Source: Phallusia fumigata
Taxonomy: Eukaryota > Chordata > Ascidiacea > Phlebobranchia > Ascidiidae
Direction of reading: 5' to 3'
Length of the DNA: 64,000 bases
NCBI GenBank assembly: GCA_008931825.1
Contig: QXVZ01018776.1
Location: 1 to 64,000 of the forward strand
Position 1 is the first letter of the stretch; each line of letters starts with the position of its first letter. Both the position numbers and the translations under genes were made by a program. The notes beneath the pieces were generated by a model, which saw nothing but the letters and a program-made list of their open reading frames with translations, was not told where the DNA came from and ran no database searches. Below, in pieces: positions 1-11,547 of the stretch.

Positions 1-144
1 ATTTGAAAGATGTTTTTATTGTTATCATGACCAGGTTGATGGGGCAGACAGTTTTGTGCCACATTTTTAAAGCGATGGGGGGCTCACTAGGTATTAAAAT
101 AATGCTACATACAAAGTTCACTATACTTGGTAAATCTTTTTTAG

Positions 145-2543
145 GCAAAGAATAGAGAAGCTTGTGGGAAAATAATTACAGTACAGTGTGATCACAGCAA
201 TGACACTCAAGTCGAAGAAGTGTTTGACCTAATAGCAGAGGAAAATGATGGCAAACTCGACCTCTTGGTGAACAATGCGTATTCAGCTGTCAATGTAAGT
301 CTGTTTTTAATGTAACATGATCTTTCAATAAACTGTTTAATTATTAATTAAACTATTACAAAAAGGGTTGTTTCTGCTGTTTAATCAAATCTCTGTTTGA
401 ATATTGGATTTTTTTATTGCTTCATCATTGCATAGTCGGATACATCTAGGCACTTGATACTAAAAATGTGATGGTGCTTAATTTTTTCTTGTGCAGTGGA
501 TTATAAACAATTCAAAAAATAACTTCTGGGATCAGCCAACTGAAGGTTGGGATGAAATTAACAAAGTTGGATTAAGGTACAGGGTGTTTGAAATTTTTTG
601 CCTCTCTTACTGAAATGTACTTGGCTGTTTGTAAAGATAATTATGTTCTGCATATTATTTTTTTAAATCGGATCTATTCCTATGTTCAGTTAGTGGTGAG
701 AATGATCAACATTTTATGACTCGGAAAGTCTGAACTGGACCAGTTTATTTGTATCAGTATAAACACCTAATCTTGCTCATTATTTAATTTCAACTACATC
801 ATTTACAAGATGTCACATATTAACATATTTTGGTGTGGGTAATTATGAACACCCATAAAGGTGGCTGGTTAAAACGGTGTTTAAAGTCTGTTTAAATTTA
901 GGTTTAAGTTTGTGTTTCTGTATTTTTACACCATTAGAAACCACTACAAGTGTGCTGTTTATGCTTCCCGTCTTATGGTAAAAAGAAGAAAAGGGCTGAT
1001 TGTGAACATAAGCTCTGTAGGTGGTGCTATGTATTTCCAAACACCAGCATATGGCATCGGTAAAACAGCTGTAAGTTTAAACTAATATTGTATTTTTTGT
1101 GTAATGCACTAAATTTAATCAACTATTTTCCCAAAATTCGTGGCTTTGGCTTTTTTAAAATTTGGTGTTATGATATAACATTAACGGAATTGTATTTGTT
1201 GCGTCTCAATATTTATCATAAAATAAAAGTATACATACATAAATAGCACTTTAAATTGTCTTCATAGAAAGATAGGATGGCAAAAGATTGTGGAATGGAT
1301 CTGGAAAAATACAATGTTGCATTTGTGTCGGTATGGCCAGGACCAGTTCGCACTGAAACTATTACAGCATCCAAATCACTTGCTTCAACTTCAAAATCTG
1401 TTGAGTATTTGAAACTTTTATTATCTGTGAAATCTCTCGACTATTGTTTATAAGTGTAATTTTTTACCAGCTTACTTGGTTGTTTGAACATGGAGAAACA
1501 ACAGAGTTTACCGGAAAATGTGTTGCAAGTTTGCTTCTTGGTAAGTTTGTCTGTTTTGTAATTAAATGTTATGATTTGATCTTCAGGTCAGTGTTTTTTT
1601 AGCTTATTATTTGGCATAACTTGCTGTAGTGCTTGAGTTTTTGGGGTTTTTAATAAACTTGTTAATCATGCTATGACTTTGTCCCCAAACCAGTGTTTTA
1701 ATAGCTTAATATTTGGCACAACATGCTGTTGCTCTTTTTTTGTTTGCCTATGCTTTTGTTTTGCCTAACTCTTCTTTGTTTGCCTTTTGTTGACCTTTGT
1801 AAGCACAAACATATCAGATTGGGTAATTGTTACAATAGGGCTGCTATCACGTTGCCTGCTATTTTGTAATTTTAACAGCTTTTTTATTTGACCAAATGTC
1901 TGTTGAAATGTGTAATGTCATCAACTGAATCTTACTGGACCCGAACAAGTTGTATAATTTTTTTTTGGTGGGGGGGCGTCGCAAGAGAATATACCAACGT
2001 AGTTTATGTGTGTTGTTTTGTAATGGGTTTAGGTTGCTTTTTAATACCATCTCTGTGATCTTACACATTTAGATCCTGACATAATGAAAAAATCTGGTCA
2101 AGTTTTGCTTTCAAGCGACATTGCTGAGGAATTTGACTTGAAAGATGTTGATGGTAAAATTTATGTTTTTAGTTAGAAACCGGTTAAAAATACCACCTTT
2201 TCTCAAAAAAAACTATAAAACTTTGAAATTGTTTGATAAAAAAGTAAAATATGTTGTTCGAAAACGAAGTAATTGCATTTTTTTAGTAATTTCTTTCAAT
2301 TGAGTAAACTCTTGGTACCCAAATTTTATTTTTCTTTAATATTTAACAAAACTAAGTATTTGTAACACATCAGGACAACTTCCAGTAAGCATGAGAAGTC
2401 TTCAGGGAATGTTGGCTGGATCTGGAAGTGTATGGATTGCACAATATGTTCCAAGTTTTCTGAAATTGCCGAAGTGGTTGTTCACCACTCTTGTGTCCCT
2501 TGTAAAACCATCACTGTCAAAAGATGCCAGCAAATATGCTTAA
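145..2543 (+). CDS. DHRS1: DHRS1-like short-chain dehydrogenase, copy A (5' partial)
   Basis: Seven exons are visible at 145-294, 497-576, 938-1070, 1268-1399, 1471-1540, 2073-2153 and 2374-2543 (TAA). Exon 1, which carries the TGxxxGxG cofactor motif, lies left of the window. The exons join in phase and match human DHRS1 along their length. Landmarks are the NNAYS motif at the end of exon 2, the ISS serine motif and the YGIGK catalytic Tyr/Lys in exon 4, VWPGPVRTE in exon 5 and the KLPKWLF tail in exon 8. The family is NAD(P)H-dependent reductases; mammalian DHRS1 is reported at the ER and acts on carbonyls and steroids. The substrate here is unknown. The gene is very similar to copy B about 6 kb downstream. 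The donor after exon 5 is GTTGAG, as in copy B. Confidence in the family is high; one-to-one orthology is not established because there are three tandem copies. Confidence 0.9.
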
Positions 2544-3001
2544 TTTTGCCAAATTGTTTGTGCCATTTTCCAATTAATTTTTTTGGGAACGCATGTCACA
2601 GGCTTCAAATGCTAAAACCTTTTGCCCTATTGTCTGTTCTCAACCAATTAAGCTTGACATTTTTCCATCTGGCCTGATCATATGTGTTTCAGCTTTTGCC
2701 TTGAATGAGAAACAAATTTAGCCACATTTAATTTTTAATCATGTATTATAAATCCTCTGCAGTTGTGGTGTAACTTATCAGTGATAGCTGATACTCCCTT
2801 CTTTAAATATATTGTTTGATTCAATTTATTGTTTCGAAATATTGAATATTTATTCAATCTGGATATTTTGGGATATTTATCCAAGTTAGTTCCAGTGTTT
2901 TTACATTTTTATTGAGTATATGAACCATTCCCGTTTTTACTTCAAATTGTTAGTCTGTAAATTGAAGTGTTTGAAATACACATATGCATGAAATATTCGC
3001 A

Positions 3002-3007
3002 AATAAA
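3002..3007 (+). terminator. Probable poly(A) signal of DHRS1-like copy A
   Basis: AATAAA lies about 460 bases after the stop codon of copy A. The surrounding bases resemble those around the ATTAAA downstream of copy B, so the tandem duplication seems to have included the 3' end. Confidence 0.5.
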
Positions 3008-3865
3008 GTAATTTACTTCACTGGTGGTCGTCCTAAACGTTGCGTCTTACAAAAGCTATTGCCAAATTCGTCACCTTAGTTTTGGCATTCAGTACCTTTG
3101 TAATGTTTGAAGGTTCTGTACGATGGCTTTCACGTGCAGCGTTGATTGGGCCTTTTGGGCGAACCGTTGTGCTGTGTCGCTTTTTATTTCGCATTGCTGA
3201 ATCCCAACCGAGTGAATTTAATCAAGGTTAAGTTTTTAGTCGACCGCGTGTCATTAAAAAGACGCGGTTTGCTCATAGAACTCTTGTAAAAAAAACCTGC
3301 AGGGGGTCGTTTTGCGATTTTTTGGGTTTACTAAACTGTTCTGTGCCCATATACATTTCTGTATATCTTCGGTTTTTAAAGTCCTGAAGTTTTACTCGCC
3401 CTTTCACCTGACTTTGGATCCGGTTTCGGCGCAGCGGTCCACGTTTTACATTCAGCTGTGTGTCCCAGGATGAGAACGCGACATTGAGTTCTGCGACAAC
3501 CTAAATTTTGTACTTGGTCAAATTAATCAAATCATCTAACTTTCAATTCGAAACGCAACTCATGAACAATTCACAAAATACCATTCAGATTTTAAAAATT
3601 ATCAAGCAATTGACAGAGTAAGTATAGTCTACGTTATCTGTCGAAAATTACGCCAATTTAACTATGTTCTATTTAATTTGACTAGTCAAGTTTCACTCAG
3701 CTTGATGTCTTTTCGTTTGTACCAACCTATACCCGACAAATTTCCTTCAACGACTTGATTACAATTAACCTTCTTTAAATGGGCAACAGCTCCTAAAACA
3801 TTTCTTGCAATGGTCTGCATTTGTTGCACATGGTCTTTCCATCGTCATCCAGATGCTATATATAG

Positions 3866-4420
3866 CAGTGTTTCATATCGGAACGGAACGAAAAGAAATA
3901 ACGTTATTCGGTCTGGGCAATTTATTTATTTCGGTATTTCGTTCCGGTACCGATATTTTTATTTCGTTCCGGTCTGACCGAAACACAATTATAACAGTAT
4001 TTTTTCGGTATTTCGGTTTGTGTTTCTTGTCAAATCTAATTAACTGCAGTGTAAACAAACTGTCAACCGAACAAAGTAAGCAAGTTGAAACACAAAATGT
4101 TGTTGTTTGGTGGTTATTACGTCACATAACACGTAACAATTATGATCAAATAGATGACTCCTCCACTCCTGACAAACATTATCGGAGCATTTGGGATAAA
4201 ATAAACACAAGGATAATGTTAGGTATCAAACACGAAATTGCAAGCAACTCTTTCAGGGTACATGCCAAGACCGAAATACCGGAATAAAAAATAGCGGTAT
4301 TTCGTTCCGTTCCGGTATTTTGATTTGTTTTTATTTCGTTATTTCGTTCCGGTAATTGGACCAAAATTTATTTATTTCGTTCCAGTATTTCGTTCCGTTC
4401 CGTTCCGGTATGAAACACTG
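3866..4420. mobile_element. hAT-like MITE rich in GGAACGAAA repeats
   Basis: A 555-base element has imperfect terminal inverted repeats. The left end reads CAGTGTTTCATATCGGAACG and the right end is its near complement, ending in GAAACACTG. The flanking 8-mers ATATATAG and GTTTATAG agree at 6 of 8 positions, which fits an aged 8-base target duplication of the hAT type. The interior is filled with repeats of GGTATTTCGTTCCGGT on both strands. No transposase is present, so it is non-autonomous. Open frames within it are side effects of the repeats. Confidence 0.6.
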
Positions 4421-4881
4421 GTTTATAGGCTATATGCTATACTATAGTTCCTTTCTTTTCCTTTTTTTCTTGAGCCAGACGTCTTTGCGGAAAAGACCGA
4501 AGGCCGTTTTTTTGTCTATCATCAGGTAAAAGCCTCAAGTCATAACTGCATTACATCACGCAACACTTTTCAAATCGTGGAGTGCAAATTTTTTTGGTTA
4601 CCCTGCCCGCGATGTGAATTTTTGCCACCCGCAAAACACTGAAGTTGGGCTGAGTTCATTTTGCCGTGTGCAAGAAGTCAAAGCGACACAATAGCTGCTA
4701 AACGAAATCAAGCCTGAACTGCGCAAATTTAAAACGGTATGAAGCACGAGAAAGTAAAGGACATAATTGGTAAATTGGACGCACTGCAGCCATATACACC
4801 GTCATCGCAATTAGGCGTTGAGTGACGGACGTGCAGGACTATTCGTAATTCTTATGATCTTTTCAAATATTCTATTCTTAT

Positions 4882-5030
4882 CAGCCGCAGCCCAACATAT
4901 TGAGGGGGGGGACAAATATTTTCAAGTGTTACCTACATAAAACTTTTCCAGGGGTATCGTACCTGAATGTAAATTGTTATTTTTTTGGGGGGGGACATGG
5001 TCCCTTTCGCCCCCTTTGGCTACGCCCATG
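4882..5030. mobile_element. Short MITE with CATGGGCGTAGCC-type ends
   Basis: A 149-base stretch has related ends: CAGCCGCAGCCCAA on the left and TTGGCTACGCCCATG on the right, with G-runs and C-runs inside each end. The right end is shared with the element at 9767-9908. No good target duplication is visible. The small size and paired ends fit a hAT-like non-autonomous family. Confidence 0.4.
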
Positions 5031-6360
5031 CCCTATAATAGGCCTATAATGAGTCACTATAGTTACACGCAGTGATATGCATTTATACAAATTTGAAAAA
5101 CGGATACTTTTATAGCGTTCTGTATGCAAGTTTTTAATGTATAATTTTGCTGTATTTTTTATGGCAAACTAATTGAGGCAAAAGACAAAAATGTAAACAA
5201 ATTTCAAACGTACAATCTTACTCTTGTCATATCGGTTCGATAGCTCTGTTGCAAACATTAGAAGGTGTTGTTCGTAAAAAAAAACACCAACTGTTATTTG
5301 TAGCGATATAATAGTTAAAAAGTCAAGCACAAAAACGCACATGCCAAAGTATAGCTCTAATGCGGTGGTTCCCCATACTTAATGCGAAACGAAGTGACTC
5401 GTCAAAAAAAGCACGTCATGCGTAGCAAGGTAAACAACAGATTGTAAATCACGAAACGAACTGCGTTTGCAGTTTTTAGAAGTAAAGCTTGATTTCGCAT
5501 ACTCAATGATAATAAACTGCACGACACATATGAAGATTATAGTTTACTGCACACCTGCCAAAATGTAGGTAGTTTCTGTAATTACGGCATAACCATAGAC
5601 AGGCCAAAATATTATTCATGTGTTGATCGGCATTCGCCAAGAATTATTTTTTAAGTTTTTTACTACATTTTGTAAACCAAATGGAAGTTGTTTTTTTATA
5701 GAACTTGCATGGATTGTTAATGAGTGTCGTTACATTTAGTACTAAATACAACCTAAATTGGCTACATGCTGAACAATATAAAATGTAACTGAACAGTGAA
5801 ATTTAGTATGATTAATTTTGTAATCATTTCCCAAAATGTAAATTTAAATCAATAAAATGTTTGGAGGTTTTACTTGAGAAAACTTACAATAAACCACCTT
5901 TTTATCATTTTGTGGTGGAACTTACTGTCATGAGCTTTGTTACTATGAAACAAACATGTGCCTTTTGGTACTAAAGTTGGGGTATTATCACCTAAAACAA
6001 TGCAGTTAACAAAATAATAGTTGCAAGGTTTTATTTAAAGTTACTGTCCTGTGCATGGTGGAATATAATACTCATGTCATGGGCTCAGCTAATTTCTGTT
6101 TCTTTTTAGTTATTTTGATATTGGTTAGATAGCCATGTGTTGTCCAGTGTGTGCATTATTAAACTACCTTCTTTTTGTGTTGTGTTGAATTTTATTCAGG
6201 TGCACATTGGGTTATTAAACATAACCATACATTGCTGTAATGTGCGAAAAACACACTTGTTTTTACAGAAAGAAAATGAGACATTGTTGTTTTTATTCTG
6301 CAGTGATGTTCGAAGCTGAGTAAGATTTTTGTCATCTGTCCAAGGTAAATCAACCAAAAT

Positions 6361-8813
6361 ATGCCATATTTAAAAGAAAAAGTGTGCCTGGTTACTGGAG
6401 CATCTCGTGGAATAGGAAGGGGAATTGCTCTTCAGTTGGCAGTCAATGGGGCTACTTGCTACATTACAGGAAGAAGCTTAGAAAAGCTTACTCTTGTGGA
6501 GGATGAGGTAAAATGTGCAGTATTTATTATACATGAAAAAATTTTTCCTATTTTGGCTTATAAGCCTTTACTAAAAATTAAATTTATTTCAAATAAATGA
6601 ATGTAAGTCAATTAAAAAAAACATGATGAGGAAGTCAATGGAAAGGCAATGTAAGGTTGCACACTTGAAACTGTTAATTATAAAATGTACAAAAATTAAG
6701 CTTGACATTTTTATGGTCGGTTGGACTTTTTAAAAGGTACAGTACCAAGTTCACTACATATTTCATGTTACATATTTTTTAGGCAAAGAATAGAGAAGCT
6801 TGTGGGAAAATTATTGCAGTGCAGTGTGATCATAGCAATGACACTCAAGTTGAAGAGGTTTTCGACCTAATAGCTGAGGAAAATGATGGCAAACTTGACT
6901 TACTGGTGAACAATGCGTATTCAGGTCTCAATGTAAGTTCTTAGTGTATCATGGTCTTTTAATATTTATTTAGTTAATAATTAACCGATATTGAATAGAA
7001 ATGTACCTGCTTTTCAATTAAAGCTTTAGTTATTTGATCAATCACAAATTGACCATTCCTCAATTTTTTGCCACATGGTCAACTATTTGACAAGGTTTTT
7101 ATGGTTTTTAAATTGATTTAGTGGTTTTATTATTTTGCAGTGGATTATGGACAATGCAAAAAAATGCTTCTGGGATCAACCGTCTAGTGGTTGGGATGAA
7201 ATCAACAAAGTTGGATTGAGGCATGTGTTGTTTAAAACATTTTTTGACATTTACACAGAAATATATCAGTGTAGGCATTTTTGGCATTCATTTTCTTAAA
7301 TTGGTTATAGTCCAATGTATTTTAATTTTTGGGATAAAACTAAATTTATTTTCATGGTTAGAAATTCAAACTGGTCCAGTTTATTTATTTGCTACAAACA
7401 CCTAATTTTGCACACTTCTATTATCTTTTGATTTATCTTTTGCGAAATATCAATACAATGTGTGCAGTTAATTATTAACATTCATAAATGTGTATGATGG
7501 AAAAGATATTGTTGAAACTCAAACAAGTAGAAATATTTTAACCTTTTCATGAAGTTTTACTTCACTAGAAACAACTATATATGTGCTGTTTATGCTTCGC
7601 GTATAATGGTAAAAAGAAGAAAAGGGCTGATTGTGAACATAAGCTCTGTAGGTGGTGCTATGTATTTCTCAACACCAGGATATGGAATTGGTAAAGTAGC
7701 TGTAAGTTCAAACTGAAGTTGTTTCTTCTGAGTAATTTTGTGAAACACTTAATGACTATCAATTATTTTTCTAATATTTAAATTGTGTACCATTATTTTA
7801 GCTTTGTTTGAACTAAAAGTTATATGCAAAATGTGTACACACATGCAAAATAAAAATGTTTTTACAGAAAGACAGAATGGCCAAAGATTGTGGAATGGAT
7901 CTGGAAAAGTACAATGTTGCTTTTGTGTCGGTATGGCCAGGACCAGTTCGCACTGAAACTGTTGCAGCAGCAGTAAAATCAGAATCTGTTGAGTATTTGA
8001 AATCCCTGTTAGCTGTGACTTTCTTGATTGTTTTGTGAATTTTTTAACAGCTCACTTGGTTGTTTGAACACGGAGAATCAACAGAGTTTACTGGGAAATG
8101 CATAGCGAGTTTACTTCTTGGTAAGTTCTTTTGTCACTCTGTTAAAGAATTGAATGCTATGACATGGTCCCCAGGCCAGTGTAACTCTCCTTTACTTACA
8201 TTATTGATTATAGAAGCATGTGTTTGCAAAATAATGCCACCTCTTGATTTTACTGGGCCAAAACAATGCTGCTCAAATTTTATTCTTAGAGAGATGCAAG
8301 AGCAAGTTTTATATATTCTAGTGCATGTGTTAGTGGTGTTTTGTAGTATCTATACGTTACAGGCATTTAAATAAATTTTCTATGGTAAAATACATTTAGA
8401 TCCTGACATAATGAAAAAGTCTGGACAAGCTTTGCTTTCAAGTGACATTGCTGGAGAATTTGATTTGAAAGATGTGGATGGTAATACTTATGTTTTTAGT
8501 TTCAAAAACTGGTTACAAAACTTATTTCCACCTGTTCATCATAATTAAAAAATATGGTAAAACTCTTCAAGGGAAAAAAGAGAAAAATATTGTTGGGAAA
8601 TGATATTGTGGATTTTGTTTTAATTGAGTAAATTTTTACATAGGACGACACCCAGTAAGCATAAGAAGTCTTCAAGGCATGTTGGCTGGATCTGGAAGTG
8701 TATGGATTGCACAATATGTACCCAGTTTTTTGAAATTGCCAAAGTGGTTGTTTACCACTCTTGTGGCCCATGTGAAACCACCAATGGCAAAAGATTACAG
8801 CAAATATGCTTAG
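6361..8813 (+). CDS. DHRS1: DHRS1-like short-chain dehydrogenase, copy B
   Basis: Complete eight-exon gene: 6361-6507, 6783-6932, 7141-7220, 7569-7701, 7868-7987, 8051-8120, 8400-8480 and 8644-8813 (TAG). The phases join exactly and give 316 residues, against about 313 for human DHRS1. The Rossmann cofactor motif TGASRGIG is at residues 12-19, NNA at 92-94, the serine at 151-152, and the catalytic pair Y164/K168 in YGIGK is intact. SVWPGPVRTE follows, then an EHGESTEFTGKC segment and a hydrophobic tail with KLPKWLFTTL. The predicted role is NAD(P)H-dependent carbonyl/steroid reduction; the true substrate is unknown. Intron 3 must use a GC donor (AG|GCATGT), because the nearby GT would break the frame. 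The start codon was chosen because MPYLKEKVCLVTG aligns with the family amino terminus. Confidence 0.93.
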
Positions 8814-9206
8814 CTTTGCCAAAGAGTTTGTGAATTTTTTCAATTTCATTATTTTTGTAATTACGCAAATTTTTTCCACAATTATCTGTTCTTAACCAAT
8901 CCAGCTTAACATGTTCCCATCTGATCCGCGTTATTCATTCCACCGTATGTCTGTAATTTAGAAAAAAACTATAGTTTATTTTTTAATCATGTCTGTAAAA
9001 ATATTTTCAGTTTCAGTAATAGCTGATACTCCGCTTTTTGTTTATGCATTTTGATTCAATCCATGTTTTTGTACCAATTAAATATGTATCTAAGTAAGTT
9101 CCACTGTTTTGACATTTTCTACATGAAATGTTCCTGTTGTTTTTACCTCTAGTTGTTAGTCTACAATTTACGTGTGTAACGTGAAAATATGCATGAAGTG
9201 CTCGAT

Positions 9207-9212
9207 ATTAAA
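9207..9212 (+). terminator. Probable poly(A) signal of DHRS1-like copy B
   Basis: ATTAAA sits about 390 bases after the stop codon of copy B, in sequence homologous to the AATAAA region behind copy A. Confidence 0.4.
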
Positions 9213-9766
9213 GTACTTATAATAGCACTGGTTGTACTTCACATCCCAAACGTTTGTCTTACACCTCAGTAATTGCATTTGGTAAAATTTTTGTTTTATA
9301 TTGAGGTTCTGTAACGTAATCCGATTTCTTGCTTCTGGCGTGTTTATTCGAATTGGATAACGTGTTTAAGGAATCTGACTACGTAATGCTTTAGCAGCAT
9401 TACCTGCAGATCACGTCGAGGTATGTTTTCTTGCGTTCTCAGTTCGTCATCTAAATCGCCTTGTGCTTTTCGGGAATCCTTTAACTGGCTGGGCCTTCTC
9501 TGCTGACTTGGGCTCCGGCTTCAATCCTGTTCACATTCTACATTTCGTAGTCCCGCTGATGAATTGAACTTTGAAGCACAAAAACAACAACAGTGACAAT
9601 GAGTATCATTTAAATTTTGTACTTCGGTAAATTATTCAGCTTATTTACCTACTAAGATTCTCATTGTGGAAACCACAATCAGAAGAAAATTACGTTCTTT
9701 CAACCAATTTGCTAATAGTTATTACCAAATAAACCACAATGACGTACAGAGAAGGTCCCACGTGGC

Positions 9767-9908
9767 CAATAGCGCAGCCAGCCCAAAATTTTCGGAGGGG
9801 CCCAACATTTCCAAGTCAACCTACATGATGTAGGCTACAAGTAGTATACCTTAAAGTACAATTTAGAAATTTTTTGGGAGGGGCATGGCCCCATTGGCTA
9901 CGCCCATG
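9767..9908. mobile_element. Short hAT-like MITE (142 bases)
   Basis: The left end CAATAGCGCAGCCAGCCCAA and the right end TTGGCTACGCCCATG form an imperfect terminal inverted repeat. The flanking 8-mers CACGTGGC and CAGGTGGT agree at 6 of 8 positions, consistent with a hAT target duplication. It shares its right end with the element at 4882-5030. It has no coding capacity. Confidence 0.5.
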
Positions 9909-10082
9909 CAGGTGGTCATCTGTCAACCCGTGTGTAGGGTTCGGAAATTCAACCGACACGAAATTTACCTTCAACAAATACGCAATCAACAAAGGAGACA
10001 AAGCACCCAGAAGTTACGACAGTGTTCCATTTCTATGTGACCAGTTAAGTTTCACTTGTTTATCACGCTCGTTTTTTTGTTA

Positions 10083-10789
10083 TCATGTCACGTCTAACAA
10101 AACTGTCTAACAAACTGAATCCCTGCAAAATAGGAAAGAGAGCTCCTCTCAAAGCATAGCTATGCCTACAAGTCTTACAGCTGGCAAAGTTATGCCCTGT
10201 CAATCTTGTGGCGTAGAGAGCCAGCTTCGCTAACTGTGACCATCACACACACGTGATCGTCGTCTGGTGTCGACAGGATGGCACGATCACAATAGAACGA
10301 TGNTCATGTCACGTCTAACAAAACTGTGGTAGGCTATATTACGTTTTTTTTTACAAATTTAGCATCACAATGGCTGGTCTCTGATGCATGCTTGATTATG
10401 CGCAAATGTGCTGCACCTGCGCTATGATCGAGGTATAATGTTTACAAGCAATTATCACACAAACTGAGCGATTACTGATTGACGCCAGCATAGGCTTATA
10501 GTTAGAAGTTAAAAGACTTAGCAGGGTCGCAATTCAGTGGGAAATCGCATTCGGTAAGTAAGGCTGACCATACTGTATCTTATAACATTTGTCTTGATTG
10601 CGCGAATCCCTGCAAAATAGGAAAGAGAGCTGCTCTCAAAGCATAGCTATGCCTACAAGTCTTACAGCTGGCAAAGTTATGCCCTGTCAATCTTGTGGCG
10701 TAGAGAGCTAGCTTCGCTAACTGTGACCATCACACACACGTGATCGTCGTCTGGTGCCGACAGGATGGCACGATCACAATAGAACGATG
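10083..10789. repeat. Haplotype overlap around N at 10303
   Basis: The 24 bases from 10083 recur immediately after the N at 10304, and 10116-10302 recurs at 10603-10789 with a few substitutions. Between the matching blocks the right copy carries about 275 bases (10328-10602), whereas the left copy has about 11. This is best explained as two alleles of one locus placed end to end, differing by an indel of roughly 264 bases. Confidence 0.7.
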
Positions 10790-11027
10790 TCTCGTAGAAA
10801 AAAGGTCATGCTAATGTCACATGAACTAAACCTTTCTTGTAGGCACCGAGCCTACATTGCATGTTTTGTTAAAGTTATATTTGCCCTTTTCACTCAACTC
10901 AACTCAACTATTATCGACTGTCAAGAAACGCTGAGACAGGAAACCCATCGACTCGAAGAAAGCAAAACCGAATGTTGTGCAAGCCTGGGCCGCGCGACTA
11001 AATTCGTACATCGCAGACAGTCTAATC

Positions 11028-11309
11028 TAATGGTTTCCAACCTTTCCAGTTTCCTGGACCCTTTTGGTTTAACGATTTGGCTGGAAGTTGTGGATCCTCT
11101 TTAACTGAATACATTTTAAAGTGAATAAACATGTTCGTTCATATAAGCCAGTTCCTGTGATCTATCGATAAGTCTTTTGCAAACGGGACCAACAACTGCG
11201 GGTATGTTTATTGCGCTAAATTGCTTTATCTTACGCATGCAAAACTCATGGCCCCGAAAATCTTTCTGTTGACCCTAAGGGCCTATGAACCCCCGGTTGG
11301 CAACCGCTG
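11028..11309. mobile_element. hAT-like MITE with GGTTTCCAACC / GGTTGGCAACC ends
   Basis: The left end TAATGGTTTCCAACC is complementary, with mismatches, to the right end GGTTGGCAACCGCTG. The flanking 8-mers GTCTAATC and GTGTCATC agree at 6 of 8 positions. The sequence just inside the ends (CTGGACCC, and GACCCTAAGGGCC near the right) resembles the widespread hAT MITE style. No transposase is present. Confidence 0.45.
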
Positions 11310-11547
11310 GTGTCATCAATCTCCTGCAATACGTGCAGCATGTAAGCATTGCCTAAAGGCCGCGCACGATTTAAAGCGTCATTTCCGATAGCTGTTGCAA
11401 AGAACGCTGGTTGCAAGGAACAAACCCAACAAACTTTTGTGTGTAGAAGTAACCGTGTCGCATATTTTATTAAGAAGTGTCTGCAGGCGTTTCGGCACAT
11501 GCGAAGTTGCATGCAAACCTGTAGTGGAGTGAGTTAACAAGTTGGGA

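Larger units (their letters stand above)
3008..6360. other. Intergenic region between DHRS1-like copies A and B
   Basis: About 3.3 kb without a convincing gene. The first several hundred bases (3010-3480) show faded similarity to the sequence downstream of copy B (9220-9540), so they are probably part of the duplicated unit. Two MITEs follow. The last kilobase is plain AT-rich sequence that should hold the promoter of copy B. A possible 3' splice site (TTCTGCAG) lies about 60 bases upstream of its ATG, so a 5' UTR exon or trans-splice acceptor is possible. Confidence 0.5.
8814..11547. other. Intergenic region between copies B and C
   Basis: No convincing gene in about 2.7 kb. It contains the 3' UTR of copy B, two hAT-like MITEs and a haplotype overlap around the N at 10303. 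A frame at 10754-11104 runs from the duplicated segment into a MITE and looks like nothing known. Confidence 0.5.

Noticed and set aside
1400-1432. Extension of exon 5 in copies A and B to a later GTGAAA/GTGACT donor
   Set aside because: The intron would shrink to about 30-38 bases and copy C has a stop at once, so the common earlier donor is preferred.
3805-4287. 160-residue open frame on the plus strand
   Set aside because: Most of it lies within the hAT-like MITE and its residues reflect the GGAACGAAA repeats.
10754-11104. 116-residue frame between copies B and C
   Set aside because: It starts in the duplicated non-coding segment and ends in a MITE; no recognisable domain.
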